DNA from: Eubacterium xylanophilum ATCC 35991
Lineage (GTDB): Bacteria; Bacillota; Clostridia; Lachnospirales; Lachnospiraceae
Direction of reading: 5' to 3'
Length of the DNA: 64,000 bases
Assembly (NCBI RefSeq): GCF_000518685.1
Contig: NZ_KI912471.1
Span: 1 to 64,000 of the forward strand
A program made the position numbers and the translations under genes. How positions within the stretch are numbered: the first letter of the stretch is position 1; each line of letters begins with the position of its first letter. This document shows positions 16,062 to 25,514 of this stretch, in pieces. Below the pieces are notes generated by a model. The model did no database searches. It saw only the letters and a program-made list of their open reading frames with translations, and was not told where the DNA came from.

Positions 16062-17552
16062 ATGAGTAGTCATTCAGTAAGGCCACAGGCTGAGGAACAG
16101 TTTATAAAATTCGAGAATATAACATATTGTTATCCGGATAGTGACAAGCCTGCTTTGGATAAGGTGAGTTTCGAGATAGAAAAGGGAGATTTTCTCTTGG
16201 TTTTTGGTGCTTCAGGAAGCGGTAAGTCTACGCTTTTGAACTATCTAAAGAAAAAGAATATGGATTATGGTTTTGTGGGGCAGAATCCCAGTGCACAGAT
16301 GGCTACGGATAAAGTTATTCATGAGATTGCTTTTTCGTTAGAAAACCAGGGTGTCGCCAAAGATAAAATGTGGAGTATGATTGCCGAGATATCCAATTTC
16401 TTTGGCATCGAGAGTTGGATGGAAAGGGATACTATCTCGCTTTCCGGTGGAGAAAAGCAATTAGTTAACCTTGCTGCAGCTTTGGTGGGCGGAACCGAGG
16501 TCCTCCTCTTGGACGAGCCATCTGCACAGCTTGATCCCATGGCGGCAGTGGAGTTTTTCTCTATTCTCAAGCGGATCAATGAAGAACTTGGAATTACTGT
16601 TATCGTTGTAGAGCAGCGATTGGAAGAAGTTCTCGGAATGGCAGATAAGATCATGGCCATAGAAGATGGAAAAATCAAAATCTTTGGTGAAGTAAATCAG
16701 GTGATGAGAGATATCTGTACTAATAAAGATTTATATGATTTGGCAGAATATTTTCCTGAATATGTAAAAATGTTCCGAGATTACGTGGAGGATGCAGGAA
16801 AAATGGCAGAAAACTGCCCGACGACTGTGAAGGATGCTCTGAGACTCGCATCAAAGTTTGATTTGGAAGTGGGGAAAAGAGAGTATAAGAGCGGTGGAAC
16901 TAGATTTGCTATTAAGAATATATATTTTAGATATGGAAAAAAAGATGAGGATATCTTTGAAGATGCAAGTGCGAGCTTTGATGAGGGAGTAGTTTATGGT
17001 ATTGTGGGGGGCAATGGCAGTGGAAAATCCACGCTTTTAAAGATTATTCTTGGCAAGCTCAAGCCATATAATGGGAAGATTCCCAAGGGACTAAAAATTG
17101 ATTATATCCCACAGGATCCCAAGTATATGTTTGTATCGGATAAAGTTTCTCAAATTGTCAAGGATAGAGAGGCCTTGGAATTTTGGGGGATTGAAGACCT
17201 TGTCAGTAGGCATCCTTATGACGTGAGTGGAGGACAGATGCAGAGGATAGCGTTTGCAACCATATGGGATAGCAAAAGTGATATTATTCTTTTTGATGAG
17301 CCAACTAAGGGACTTGACCCGGTTTGGAAGAATAAATTCATAGAATATGTTCGAGAGCAAGCGGATGCAGGGAAGACTATTATAATGGTTTCTCACGATG
17401 TTGAAGTTGTTGCCAAAGTATGTGACAAGATATCTATGTGTTTTAACAGAGAATTATCTGCACCGATGGAATGTATGGATTTTTTTCTTGACAATAAGTT
17501 TTTTACGACGGTGAGAAGCAAGATTATTAGAAGGATAAAGGGGAGAGTTTGA
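16062..17552 (+). CDS. cbrU: ECF transporter ATPase, two fused domains (CbrU-like)
   Basis: A 496-residue protein made of two ABC ATPase domains in one chain (EcfA1-EcfA2 fusion). Domain 1 has GASGSGKST (Walker A, about 48-56), LSGGEKQ and VLLLDEPSAQLDP. Domain 2 has GGNGSGKST (about 325), VSGGQMQR and IILFDEPTKGLDP, with a switch His (VSHDV). All catalytic residues look intact. The gene starts 3 bp after the T-component stop, with a GGAG site inside the upstream gene, and ends 1 bp before the next start, so the three are tightly coupled. Confidence 0.9.
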   Translation: MSSHSVRPQAEEQFIKFENITYCYPDSDKPALDKVSFEIEKGDFLLVFGASGSGKSTLLNYLKKKNMDYGFVGQNPSAQMATDKVIHEIAFSLENQGVAKDKMWSMIAEISNFFGIESWMERDTISLSGGEKQLVNLAAALVGGTEVLLLDEPSAQLDPMAAVEFFSILKRINEELGITVIVVEQRLEEVLGMADKIMAIEDGKIKIFGEVNQVMRDICTNKDLYDLAEYFPEYVKMFRDYVEDAGKMAENCPTTVKDALRLASKFDLEVGKREYKSGGTRFAIKNIYFRYGKKDEDIFEDASASFDEGVVYGIVGGNGSGKSTLLKIILGKLKPYNGKIPKGLKIDYIPQDPKYMFVSDKVSQIVKDREALEFWGIEDLVSRHPYDVSGGQMQRIAFATIWDSKSDIILFDEPTKGLDPVWKNKFIEYVREQADAGKTIIMVSHDVEVVAKVCDKISMCFNRELSAPMECMDFFLDNKFFTTVRSKIIRRIKGRV

Positions 17553-17553
17553 A

Positions 17554-18273
17554 GTGAGTGATGGTACAAAGAGAGATGCTAGAAAGAGGATCATCCTAGA
17601 GATTGTTTTGGTACTTTTGAGCATAGGAGTTTTGGCTTATAGTCTTTTGAAACTGGGGGGCAAGATGTATTATCTAATATGTGTTGCCATGGTTCTCATA
17701 AGTATTATATTCTTTATGATCCAGTACGAGCGCAAAGAACCCAAAGTTACAGAGATAATGCTTGTGGCAGTGCTCTGCAGTATTGGTGTTGTTTCGAGAA
17801 TATCACTGGCATTTTTACCGCAGGTAAAGCCAATGGCAGTATTTGTGATTATAGCTGGAGTTTCTATGGGACCCGAGACTGGCTTTTTTGCCGGCATGCT
17901 ATGTGCCTTTGTGTCCAATTTTTACTTTGGCCAGGGATCTTGGACACCATTTCAGATGTTCGCTCTGGGGGTTGTTGGTTTTTTTGCAGGTATAATATTT
18001 AAAAGCCAGGATGTGAAGCCTTGGAAGGTTTCTCTATATGGATTTTTGTCCATTGTAATTCTATATGGTGGAATAGTGGATATAAATACACTTTATTATA
18101 TGACGGGCATGTCTACTAAGGAGGCCCTGATTGCTGTATATGGGGCAGGATTAATGTTCAATGTTATCTATGGACTGTCCACGGCAGCTTTGTTATTTCT
18201 GCTATATAAACCAATCATAAAAAGTATTAGAAGAGTAATGAAAAAACAAGATAGAATAAGCGGCATAGACTAG
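17554..18273 (+). CDS. cbrT: ECF transporter S component (CbrT-like, predicted cobalamin)
   Basis: A 239-residue membrane protein with two extra N-terminal hydrophobic segments (16-33, 38-56) before a standard six-helix S-component fold (EIMLVAVLCSIGVVSRISLAFLPQVKPMAVFVIIAGVSMGPETGFFAGMLCAFVSNFYFGQGSWTPFQM). The GPETGFFAGMLCAFVSN stretch is typical of ECF S proteins. It starts at GTG one base after the ATPase stop. Cobalamin is the likely substrate by association with DUF4430 and the CbrTUV-type order; a different tetrapyrrole or queuosine-type substrate cannot be excluded from sequence. Confidence 0.75.
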   Translation: MSDGTKRDARKRIILEIVLVLLSIGVLAYSLLKLGGKMYYLICVAMVLISIIFFMIQYERKEPKVTEIMLVAVLCSIGVVSRISLAFLPQVKPMAVFVIIAGVSMGPETGFFAGMLCAFVSNFYFGQGSWTPFQMFALGVVGFFAGIIFKSQDVKPWKVSLYGFLSIVILYGGIVDINTLYYMTGMSTKEALIAVYGAGLMFNVIYGLSTAALLFLLYKPIIKSIRRVMKKQDRISGID

Positions 18274-18293
18274 ATAAACTCTAAGCTATGCCG
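18259..18293. terminator. Hairpin at the end of the ECF operon
   Basis: GCGGCATAG pairs with CTATGCCGC (17-nt loop holding the stop codon). It has no strong T-run on the plus strand. It lies between converging genes and may act in either direction. Confidence 0.45.
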
Positions 18294-18376
18294 CTATTCC
18301 AGAGAACAATCTCCATTATGGTCATATCTCTACAACCATTGTTGAAAAAGAGGAAAACAAAAACAATTAATTAACC

Positions 18377-18673
18377 TTATTCATCAGGTGTAGTATCTTC
18401 ATCTACTACACTGTCTGTAACGAAATCATCGATATCTTCATCGAAATCATCAAACTCGTCATAATCAAAATCGCCATCAAAATCATCAAGATACTTTGGC
18501 ACTACGTAACGATATACTAAAAATGCTACACCTGCAACGGCAACGATAACACCTAAAATACCGAAGAACCAGAATAACTTGGTTTTGCATTTTTGGTTCT
18601 CGTCATCGCGCTTAAGAATCTTAGCAATTCTCTCAGCATTCATATTGTCTAAAAGTTTATTAACGTTGTACAT
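18377..18673 (-). CDS. Small single-pass membrane protein with acidic tail
   Basis: A 98-residue protein. Residues 1-30 are a short cytosolic helix (NKLLDNMNAERIAKILKRDDENQ), then a basic-flanked transmembrane helix (LFWFFGILGVIVAVAGVAFLVYRYVV, about 36-60), then an extracellular or cytosolic tail made almost only of Asp, Glu, Phe and Tyr (DFDGDFDYDEFDDFDEDIDDF). This pattern recurs in Lachnospiraceae proteins of unknown role. ATG 18673 was preferred over the in-frame GTG at 18688, which overlaps the AAAGGTGG site. Confidence 0.7.
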   Translation of the reverse strand: MYNVNKLLDNMNAERIAKILKRDDENQKCKTKLFWFFGILGVIVAVAGVAFLVYRYVVPKYLDDFDGDFDYDEFDDFDEDIDDFVTDSVVDEDTTPDE

Positions 18674-18785
18674 AAATACACTTACCACCTTTCTTATTTG
18701 TCATCTCTTACAATATATATTCTATCATAAATCAAGCTAAAAATCCATAGTTTTTTATAAAATATTCACAAAAAATAATCAATAT

Positions 18786-21071
18786 TTATTCCTGTTTTAG
18801 TAATTTTGCAAAACTGCTTCTGAGTTTTCTTGGTCCAGATTTTGAAAACTCAACGCCAACCTCATAATCCCCGCTATCAAGCTGTTTCATGGAGGTGACA
18901 GTTCCTGTCCCGAATTTGATATGATAGACTTTGTCCCCTACATCATAATCCGGTTTTGAAGAGCTTGCCAAGTCCGCACCTTTTTTGATAAATGGATTGT
19001 TATCCATGGTCATAGGCTTTGTGGAAAAGTACTTGTTTCTCGGCTTTTTGCTTTGACTTGCTCCAAAAGAAGAGAGATCCGTGAAAGATGAACTACTGCT
19101 TGTAGGCATTCCGGAGTTATTCTTCTCAGTCAGAAGATGTCTAGGAATCTCATTGATAAATCTAGATGGTGGATTGAAGCAGGTCTCTCCGTTTCGCATT
19201 CTCTGTCTGGCGCTGGTGATGGTTAGAGTTTCCATGGCTCTAGTGATTCCAACGTAGCATAGACGCCTTTCCTCCTGTAAATCTTCGTCAGACAGATTAT
19301 ACATAGATTGTCCGCTCGGGAATATGCCATCTTCCATACCGCAGATATATACATTAGGAAATTCAAGTCCCTTAGAACTGTGAAGAGTCATGAGTAGAAC
19401 TTGTTCAGTATCCTCTGAGACATTGTCAATATCTGATATAAGTGCGATATTCTCCAACAGACCATTAAGAGTGGCTTCTTCGTCTGTTAGATTTTCCATA
19501 TCATCCTCATATTGCTTAATTTTATTGATAAGAGATTCTATGTTTTCGAGTCTTGACTCTGCCTCAACTGAATCCTCATTTTCAAGATCCTTGATATATC
19601 CCGTGACCTCTGTAATATAGTCAAAAAGCTCGATGAGAGAGCAGGATGGGCTTTCTGCAATTTTCTTGGCATTTTCTATCAATCCAACGAAGGAATTAAT
19701 CCCCCGGGCGGCTCTGGAGCAGCCGTCAATGTAATCTACATCTTTGAGTGCATCGTAAAAGGATATGCCGTGAAGTTCAGCATATTCACTGATTCTGCTT
19801 ATACTGGCAGCGCCGATACCACGTCTTGGAATATTGATAATTCTCTTGACAGATATATCATCACTCGGATTGTTGACTGTCTTCAGGTAACAGAGTAAAT
19901 CCTTGATTTCCTTGCGAGAGTAGAAGTTGATGGCGCCAACGATCCTATAGGGAATTCCCTCGAGTACTAGTTTTTCCTCGAAGGGACGTGACTGGGCATT
20001 GGTTCTATAGAGAATGGCAAAGTCCTTGTAACTACATCCATTCTGAGATATCTTATGAGAGATATCATCTGCCACGCCTGCGGCCTCCTCGTACTCATTG
20101 AAGTAAATCACGTGTTTGATAGGCTCACCTTCGCCCTTGTCTGTCCAAAGTGCCTTTGCCTTTCTATGTGTATTGTTGGCGATGACATTATTGGCGGCAT
20201 CTAATATATGCTTAGTTGAGCGGTAATTCTGTTCGAGTTTTATAACCTCTGTTCCTGGAAAAAACTTCTCAAAATCGAGGATGTTGCTGATGTTAGCCCC
20301 TCTGAACTTATATATAGACTGATCATCATCACCCACGACACAGAGATTGCCATATTTCTTTGCCAGAAGATGAATTAGGCGAAATTGCGCATGATTGGTA
20401 TCCTGGTACTCATCCACCATCAGGAATTGATAGCGCTCTTGATACATATCTAACACATCCGGATTCTCTTCAAAAAGTTTGACAGTCAACATGATCAAAT
20501 CGTCAAAATCAAGGGCGTTGTTTTGCTCAAGTCTGTTTTGATAATCCTCATATATATCACCGTAGATGCGTTTGTTAAACTCCTTTGCGACCTCAGCCTT
20601 GTACTCTTTTGGAGTTTTGAGAATATTTTTCTGATTAGAAATAGCAGAGAGAAATGTTCTCTCCTTAAACTTCTTCGGATCAAGATTTCGCCTCTTGATG
20701 ATGTCCTTCATAAGGCTTTTCTGGTCGTCGGCATCATATATGTTAAAACTTCTATCATAGCCGAGTCTGTCAATATATCTTCTGAGAATTCTCACGCAGA
20801 TTGAGTGAAATGTTCCGACAGTAATAGCTTCGGCGCCGAAATCGACAATCTTATCAACGCGCTCGCGCATCTCGTTAGCAGCCTTGTTGGTAAATGTCAA
20901 GGCCATGATGTGATATGGACTCACGCAATACTCATCTATCAAGTAGGCAATCCTATGAGTCAGCACACGAGTCTTACCCGAACCGGCCCCGGCCAATATG
21001 AGCAAGGGACCTTCAAAATGCTTGATTGCTTTAACTTGTTCCTCATTGCATGTATTAAAATCAAAAGACAT
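18786..21071 (-). CDS. pcrA: DNA helicase PcrA (UvrD/Rep family)
   Basis: A 761-residue superfamily 1A helicase that unwinds DNA 3' to 5' in repair and in clearing replication conflicts. Motifs in order: Q motif NEEQVKAI, Walker A AGAGSGKT (~28-35), TVGTFHSICVRILR, DEYQDTNHAQ, GDDDQSIYKFRGA, EQNYRST, TLHSSKGLEFPNV and EERRLCYVGITRA. The C-terminus (VGDKVYHIKFGTGTVTSMKQ...) is the Tudor-like PcrA tail that binds RNA polymerase. Length and order are standard. An AGAGGAG site precedes the ATG. Confidence 0.95.
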   Translation of the reverse strand: MSFDFNTCNEEQVKAIKHFEGPLLILAGAGSGKTRVLTHRIAYLIDEYCVSPYHIMALTFTNKAANEMRERVDKIVDFGAEAITVGTFHSICVRILRRYIDRLGYDRSFNIYDADDQKSLMKDIIKRRNLDPKKFKERTFLSAISNQKNILKTPKEYKAEVAKEFNKRIYGDIYEDYQNRLEQNNALDFDDLIMLTVKLFEENPDVLDMYQERYQFLMVDEYQDTNHAQFRLIHLLAKKYGNLCVVGDDDQSIYKFRGANISNILDFEKFFPGTEVIKLEQNYRSTKHILDAANNVIANNTHRKAKALWTDKGEGEPIKHVIYFNEYEEAAGVADDISHKISQNGCSYKDFAILYRTNAQSRPFEEKLVLEGIPYRIVGAINFYSRKEIKDLLCYLKTVNNPSDDISVKRIINIPRRGIGAASISRISEYAELHGISFYDALKDVDYIDGCSRAARGINSFVGLIENAKKIAESPSCSLIELFDYITEVTGYIKDLENEDSVEAESRLENIESLINKIKQYEDDMENLTDEEATLNGLLENIALISDIDNVSEDTEQVLLMTLHSSKGLEFPNVYICGMEDGIFPSGQSMYNLSDEDLQEERRLCYVGITRAMETLTITSARQRMRNGETCFNPPSRFINEIPRHLLTEKNNSGMPTSSSSSFTDLSSFGASQSKKPRNKYFSTKPMTMDNNPFIKKGADLASSSKPDYDVGDKVYHIKFGTGTVTSMKQLDSGDYEVGVEFSKSGPRKLRSSFAKLLKQE

Positions 21072-21128
21072 GATAAACTCCTCTTTTCTCTAAATCTAAG
21101 TGCTCGTCACCGAACACTTGTTCATTAT

Positions 21129-21157
21129 ATCATATTATCATCTTCATAGCAAGTCAA
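21129..21157 (-). promoter_or_regulatory. pcrA promoter
   Basis: On the minus strand: TTGACT, 17 bp, TATGAT. It is back to back with the MATE promoter, the two -35 boxes being 1 bp apart. Confidence 0.65.
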
Positions 21158-21158
21158 A

Positions 21159-21185
21159 TTGACAAAAATAAGTATTTGATATAAA
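21159..21185 (+). promoter_or_regulatory. MATE-gene promoter, predicted near-leaderless mRNA
   Basis: TTGACA, a short 15-bp spacer and TATAAA. The predicted start of transcription (~21192) is within 2 nt of the ATG at 21194, and no Shine-Dalgarno sequence precedes that ATG. Confidence 0.5.
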
Positions 21186-21193
21186 CTTAAATT

Positions 21194-22555
21194 ATGAAAA
21201 AAATGATAAGTAATGATTTTTCTCAGGGAAGCTTGATGAGGCATGTTTTGAAGCAGTCAATTCCCCTGTCCATCGCCTATTTCATCCAATTGTTGTACAA
21301 CATTGTAGATCGCATATATATAGGTCATTTAAATGGGGCGGACGGACGAGTTTTAACCGGCATAGGAATTGTAATTCCCATTATCTCAATTATAGCCGCA
21401 TTTACCAATCTATTTGCTTCGGGAGGAGCTCCACTTTTCTCTATTGCAAGAGGTGCAGGAGAGAAGGATGATGCATTGGATTTGAAGAACCAGACTTTTT
21501 CTCTTTTGGCCATAACCTCAATCGTACTTACAATTGGGTTTTTCTTGTTTAAGAGAGATATTCTTCATATATTTGGAGCTAGCGAGGGCACGTTTGTTTA
21601 TGCCAATCGTTATTTCTCGATTTATGTATTCGGAACATTTTTCTCTATGGTTGGAAATGGAATGATACAGTTTATAAATGCCGAGGGATTTGCCCAAGAG
21701 GGCATGATGATTGTGATTGCGGGAGCTGTAATTAATATTATACTGGATCCTGTTTTTATATTTCTTCTGAATATGGGAATCGGTGGAGCTGCATTGGCAA
21801 CAGTTCTTGCGCAGATTTGCTCATTTGTGTTGGTGGTAAAGTTTTTGTTGGGAGACAAAACTGCATATCCGATGATAGTTTCTCGAATGAGATTGAAAAT
21901 TAAAAATGTTGGGCGTATTGTCGCTCTGGGGCTCGCTGGATTTGTTATGGAGGTGAGCAATTCTTTGGTTCAAGCGGTATGCAATATATCAGTTAAGCAC
22001 TATGGGGGCGACCTCAGCATAACCATTATGACTATTATAAATTCAGTGCGAGAGATAGTAAATATTGCAATAACCGGAATTTCCAACGGAGCCAAACCGG
22101 TGATTGGTTATAATTATGGAGCGAGGAAAGGTGAGAGAGTCAAGAAAACAATTGTTATTTGCACGGTGTTATCCTTAGGATATACGCTGTTTATCTGGGT
22201 TTTGATTATGCTAATTCCTGGAGTATTTATAAGAGTATTTAACAGTGATCCGAGGATTTTAGAAGATGGAATAATTGCTATGAAATTGTATTTTTCCGGA
22301 ATATTTTTCATGTCCTTTCAATTTGTCGGTCAAACAACGTTTGTTGCAGTTGGAAAGGCCAAGAATGCGATTTTCTTCTCGATTTTCAGAAAGATTATCA
22401 TAGTGATTCCGTTGACAATACTGTTGCCGCGTCTGTGGGGGATGGGGATAGATGGAGTATATATTGCAGAGCCGATATCCAATATTATAGGCGGCTGTGC
22501 ATGTATGACTACCATGTTATTTGTTGTTAGAAAAGAGTTGAAAAAGTTTGATTGA
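21194..22555 (+). CDS. MATE-family efflux transporter
   Basis: A 453-residue integral membrane protein with about 12 hydrophobic segments in two related halves. Family features include LSIAYFIQLLYNIVDRIYIGHL (helix 1), ALTGIGIVIPI-like GIVIPIISIIAAF, GGAPLFSIARGAGEKDDA, and in the second half SNGAKPVIGYNYGARKGERVKK. It should export cationic drugs or metabolites by Na+ or H+ exchange. No SD is seen before ATG 21194; an ATG at 21203 is an alternative. The next gene follows with 12 bp, so they may share a transcript. Confidence 0.9.
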   Translation: MKKMISNDFSQGSLMRHVLKQSIPLSIAYFIQLLYNIVDRIYIGHLNGADGRVLTGIGIVIPIISIIAAFTNLFASGGAPLFSIARGAGEKDDALDLKNQTFSLLAITSIVLTIGFFLFKRDILHIFGASEGTFVYANRYFSIYVFGTFFSMVGNGMIQFINAEGFAQEGMMIVIAGAVINIILDPVFIFLLNMGIGGAALATVLAQICSFVLVVKFLLGDKTAYPMIVSRMRLKIKNVGRIVALGLAGFVMEVSNSLVQAVCNISVKHYGGDLSITIMTIINSVREIVNIAITGISNGAKPVIGYNYGARKGERVKKTIVICTVLSLGYTLFIWVLIMLIPGVFIRVFNSDPRILEDGIIAMKLYFSGIFFMSFQFVGQTTFVAVGKAKNAIFFSIFRKIIIVIPLTILLPRLWGMGIDGVYIAEPISNIIGGCACMTTMLFVVRKELKKFD

Positions 22556-22567
22556 GAGGTGATTGAT

Positions 22568-24016
22568 TTGTTGGAGCAAATTGATGTCACTAAGAAGATG
22601 ACAAAGGATGTATATGATGAGAAGATGGAGAGTCTTATTATCAAGATGGGAGAACTCCAGCGCAAGTGCAAGGAGTGTGGCATTCCGGTTATTCTGCTAT
22701 TTGACGGCATAGATGCCGCAGGCAAGGGATTTATGATCAATAAGACAATTCAATTTCTCGATCCTCGTGGTTTCAAAGTTTATACCACGGGGAAGGAGAG
22801 TGAAGACGAGAAGATGCGCCCTTATATGTGGAGGTTCTTCACCAAAACTCCTGAAAAAGGAAGGATTCATATCTTTGACCAGAGCTGGTATAAAGGGGCT
22901 TTTGATGGAAAGATTTCAGAGAAAGCGGTCAATGATTTTGAAAAAATGTTGACAGATGATGGAGTGCTGATAATTAAGTTGTTTTTGCTGATTAGCAAGA
23001 AGACTCAGAAGAAAAGGCTTGATAATCTGCTGGCATCAGAGGATACCAAGTGGCGTGTTACAAAGTCAGATCTAAAAAACAACAAAGACTATGATCAGGT
23101 TGTTAGCCGTTATGATGAGATAATCGTCCATACGGACAAGTCCTACTCCCCTTGGACAATTGTAGAGGCAACAGATAAGAATTATGCCTCTTGCAAGATT
23201 GCTTCTGTGTTAGTTGAACGCATGGAAGAGGCTGTCAAGAGGGCAGAGAATGGATCGAAACCGGTGCAAAGTGAAGGCGAGAGTGTTGATGACAGCTTCC
23301 GCAATGGCATTTTAAATGGCATTGATCTGAGCAAGACTCTCACTCGTGAGGAATATCGCAAAAAACGCAAGGAACTCCAAAAAAGACTTGGGGTCCTGCA
23401 CAACAAGATGTATCTCCAGAGAGTGCCCGTAGTCTTAGCCTTTGAGGGCTGGGATGCAGGAGGCAAAGGCGGGGCTATAAAGCGTCTCACGCAGGCAATG
23501 GATCCGAGGGGGTATGAAGTTGTTCCGATTGCTTCGCCAAATGACATTGAGAGAGCTCACCATTATTTGTGGAGATTTTGGGAAAAGTTTCCAAAAGCAG
23601 GTCATATGGCTATATTTGACAGAACATGGTATGGAAGAGTTCTCGTTGAGAGGATTGAGGGATTTGCCACAGAAGAAGAGTGGAAACGCGCCTACAACGA
23701 GATTAACAATATGGAGGAGCAGCTGGTTGAAAGTGGTTGCATAGTTCTGAAATTCTGGATGCATGTGGACAAAGATGAGCAGGAGAGGCGTTTCCGTGAC
23801 AGGGAAAATACTCCTGAAAAGCAGTGGAAAATCACCGACGAGGATTGGAGAAATAGAGCCAAGTGGGATGAGTATGAAAAAGCAGTTGACGAGATGGTTT
23901 TGAGGACATCCACAACCGGTGCACCGTGGATAATCGTTGAGGCAAATTCAAAGTATTATGCGAGAATTAAAGTGCTTGAAACGGTGATAGAAGCTCTTGA
24001 AAAGAGATTAAAATAG
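22568..24016 (+). CDS. pap: Two-domain PPK2 kinase, polyphosphate:AMP phosphotransferase type
   Basis: About 482 residues with two PPK2 domains. The first has DGIDAAGKG (Walker A, ~45), a lid DPRGFKV, and HIFDQSWYKG; the second has EGWDAGGKGGAIKRL (~290), DPRGYEV, IFDRTWYGRVLVERIEG and GAPWIIVEANSKYYARIKV. Duplication of the domain is typical of class II enzymes that phosphorylate AMP to ADP with polyphosphate. The second domain keeps the canonical motifs best and is the likely active site; the first diverges at several (DQSW for DRTW). AGAGGTGA gives a start at TTG 22568 or 22571. Confidence 0.9.
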   Translation: MLEQIDVTKKMTKDVYDEKMESLIIKMGELQRKCKECGIPVILLFDGIDAAGKGFMINKTIQFLDPRGFKVYTTGKESEDEKMRPYMWRFFTKTPEKGRIHIFDQSWYKGAFDGKISEKAVNDFEKMLTDDGVLIIKLFLLISKKTQKKRLDNLLASEDTKWRVTKSDLKNNKDYDQVVSRYDEIIVHTDKSYSPWTIVEATDKNYASCKIASVLVERMEEAVKRAENGSKPVQSEGESVDDSFRNGILNGIDLSKTLTREEYRKKRKELQKRLGVLHNKMYLQRVPVVLAFEGWDAGGKGGAIKRLTQAMDPRGYEVVPIASPNDIERAHHYLWRFWEKFPKAGHMAIFDRTWYGRVLVERIEGFATEEEWKRAYNEINNMEEQLVESGCIVLKFWMHVDKDEQERRFRDRENTPEKQWKITDEDWRNRAKWDEYEKAVDEMVLRTSTTGAPWIIVEANSKYYARIKVLETVIEALEKRLK

Positions 24017-24052
24017 CGGAATATTTTCCCGTATTAAAGAAAAATATTCCGC
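24016..24052. terminator. Hairpin terminator between convergent genes
   Basis: GCGGAATATTTT pairs perfectly with AAAATATTCCGC across a 13-nt loop. Each arm contains the 11-mer motif AAAATATTCCG that recurs in this window. The A/T tail gives T-runs in both directions. Confidence 0.75.
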
Positions 24053-24071
24053 CGGTATTTATTAGAAACAA

Positions 24072-25205
24072 TTATTCTGCAGGATTGGCTACTCGAATTC
24101 CGTTTACGATGACATTGTCATTGCATTCAATGACGATACATGGCTTTCCGTCGATGATTCGAGTATCAACTAGATCTGTGCGCTCCGGGCTGACATTGAT
24201 TGTCACGTCCGGAGTTTTTAATTCAAATTTTCTCTGGTTAGTTATATTGCTGGCAACAAATGATTGCCCTTCAGCTACAGAAGACTCGAAAGTCTCGGCA
24301 AATTTTTCCACAGATTCCTCGGTTGCGCCGCTGTTGATGAGAAGTTTTTTCATGTCTTCTTTGTCCAACTCGACTGGTTCCGGCTCGTCGGCCTTCTCGG
24401 CAATCATCTCGGCGAGGTTATCGTGGATATTTCTGACAATTTCAAATTCACAATCTCTTCCTAGGGATTCCTCTACAATTGTAGAAAAAACTTCTTTTTG
24501 CTCTTTTGCCGGAATTGGAAGAGTGCATCGAAGCATATTTTCTGAAAATTCGATATCTGTTTCATCAGAATTCTTGGTATAGTAGAGGATGTTGTGAATA
24601 TCCATATTCCTATCGTTAAAAGCGGGATACAAAAAACCGTTGGCTGGCGCCTGAACTATCCAATCCCTCATGTGTTCCTCGATGCTGTTTTTCTGACGAT
24701 TATAGTAGAGAGCTGCCTTTGATAGCTTCACCGGACATATGCTGCATAGAATGAAGTCATATACGTATTCTGATGCATCAAAGTTCTCCACGCCGTCACT
24801 TGTGATAGTTGGGATATCATAGGTGTCGTGGATCAAGATGATTAGATATTCTCCGTCATAATTATATGTTTCTATGATTTTATCATATAGCTTATCTAGA
24901 AGTGCGTCGTCGCAAAGCTTGCTCTGAACCAATTCATAGAGAAACTTTTGAGAGCCATCTTCGCTGGTCTCTTCCTCCGTTGGGAACTCCATATTGAGAA
25001 GATTCTTTCCAAGTGTTCCCGAGAGAGTCTTTTTCATGATATCTACATACTTGTGCATCTCCTCGTCCGGGAGAGAGTAGAAGGCCTCCTTGAAATCAAG
25101 TCTTTTATTCTTTTCAAAATCGACATAGCATCCGGTAATCCTAGTGATTCCATTGTCATTTTTATTAAATTCTTTGCGAATCTCCGCAATTTCTTTTTTG
25201 TTCAT
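24072..25205 (-). CDS. DUF4317 family protein
   Basis: A 377-residue cytosolic protein of a family found in Clostridia. It begins MNKKEIAEIRKEF, then NGITRITGCYVD, DFKEAFYSLPDEEMHKYVDIMKKTLSG, and FDASEYVYDFILCSICPVKLSKAALYYN. A late stretch, KTPDVTINVSPERTDLVDTRIIDGKPCIVIECND, is the family's conserved C-terminus. No catalytic motif, membrane segment or signal peptide is visible. The next gene ends at its start with no gap, so the two form an operon. Its function is not known. Confidence 0.85.
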   Translation of the reverse strand: MNKKEIAEIRKEFNKNDNGITRITGCYVDFEKNKRLDFKEAFYSLPDEEMHKYVDIMKKTLSGTLGKNLLNMEFPTEEETSEDGSQKFLYELVQSKLCDDALLDKLYDKIIETYNYDGEYLIILIHDTYDIPTITSDGVENFDASEYVYDFILCSICPVKLSKAALYYNRQKNSIEEHMRDWIVQAPANGFLYPAFNDRNMDIHNILYYTKNSDETDIEFSENMLRCTLPIPAKEQKEVFSTIVEESLGRDCEFEIVRNIHDNLAEMIAEKADEPEPVELDKEDMKKLLINSGATEESVEKFAETFESSVAEGQSFVASNITNQRKFELKTPDVTINVSPERTDLVDTRIIDGKPCIVIECNDNVIVNGIRVANPAE

Positions 25206-25478
25206 TTAGTAATCCTCCTCTATAACGTAAATCTCCAAATAATCAAAATCAATGGAGTCAATGAAATTTCCATCGTAGAATCTGGTTTTGTCCATCTTCT
25301 TGAATTCTTCGATGTTATTATCTAGCCAGATGGGTTTTGAGAGGTCAAAGTCATAACAAATCTTGTCGATGGCGTCAAAAACCTTCTTTGTCCTAGACAT
25401 TTCTCTTGAATCATTCTCCACAACGATATCCTTGATTATTCTGTTGTTTTTTATAGTTTTTGCCCATAATCTAAACAT
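25206..25478 (-). CDS. Conserved small hypothetical protein upstream of DUF4317
   Basis: A 90-residue protein: MFRLWAKTIKNNRIIKDIVVEN, FDAIDKICYDFDLSKPIWLDNNIEEFKKMDKTRFY, ending DSIDFDYLEIYVIEEDY. I recall similar short proteins across Lachnospiraceae. The mixed alpha/beta, acidic sequence shows no known motif. It is first in the operon with DUF4317, and TATAGGAG lies about 14 nt before the ATG. Confidence 0.7.
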   Translation of the reverse strand: MFRLWAKTIKNNRIIKDIVVENDSREMSRTKKVFDAIDKICYDFDLSKPIWLDNNIEEFKKMDKTRFYDGNFIDSIDFDYLEIYVIEEDY

Positions 25479-25514
25479 AATATAAAATATTGCTCCTATA
25501 AGTAATATGGCTTT

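Noticed and set aside
22559-22567. GTG 22559 as the start of the PPK2 gene
   Set aside because: This GTG is part of the ribosome-binding sequence AGAGGTGA itself; the TTG codons at 22568/22571 are correctly spaced.
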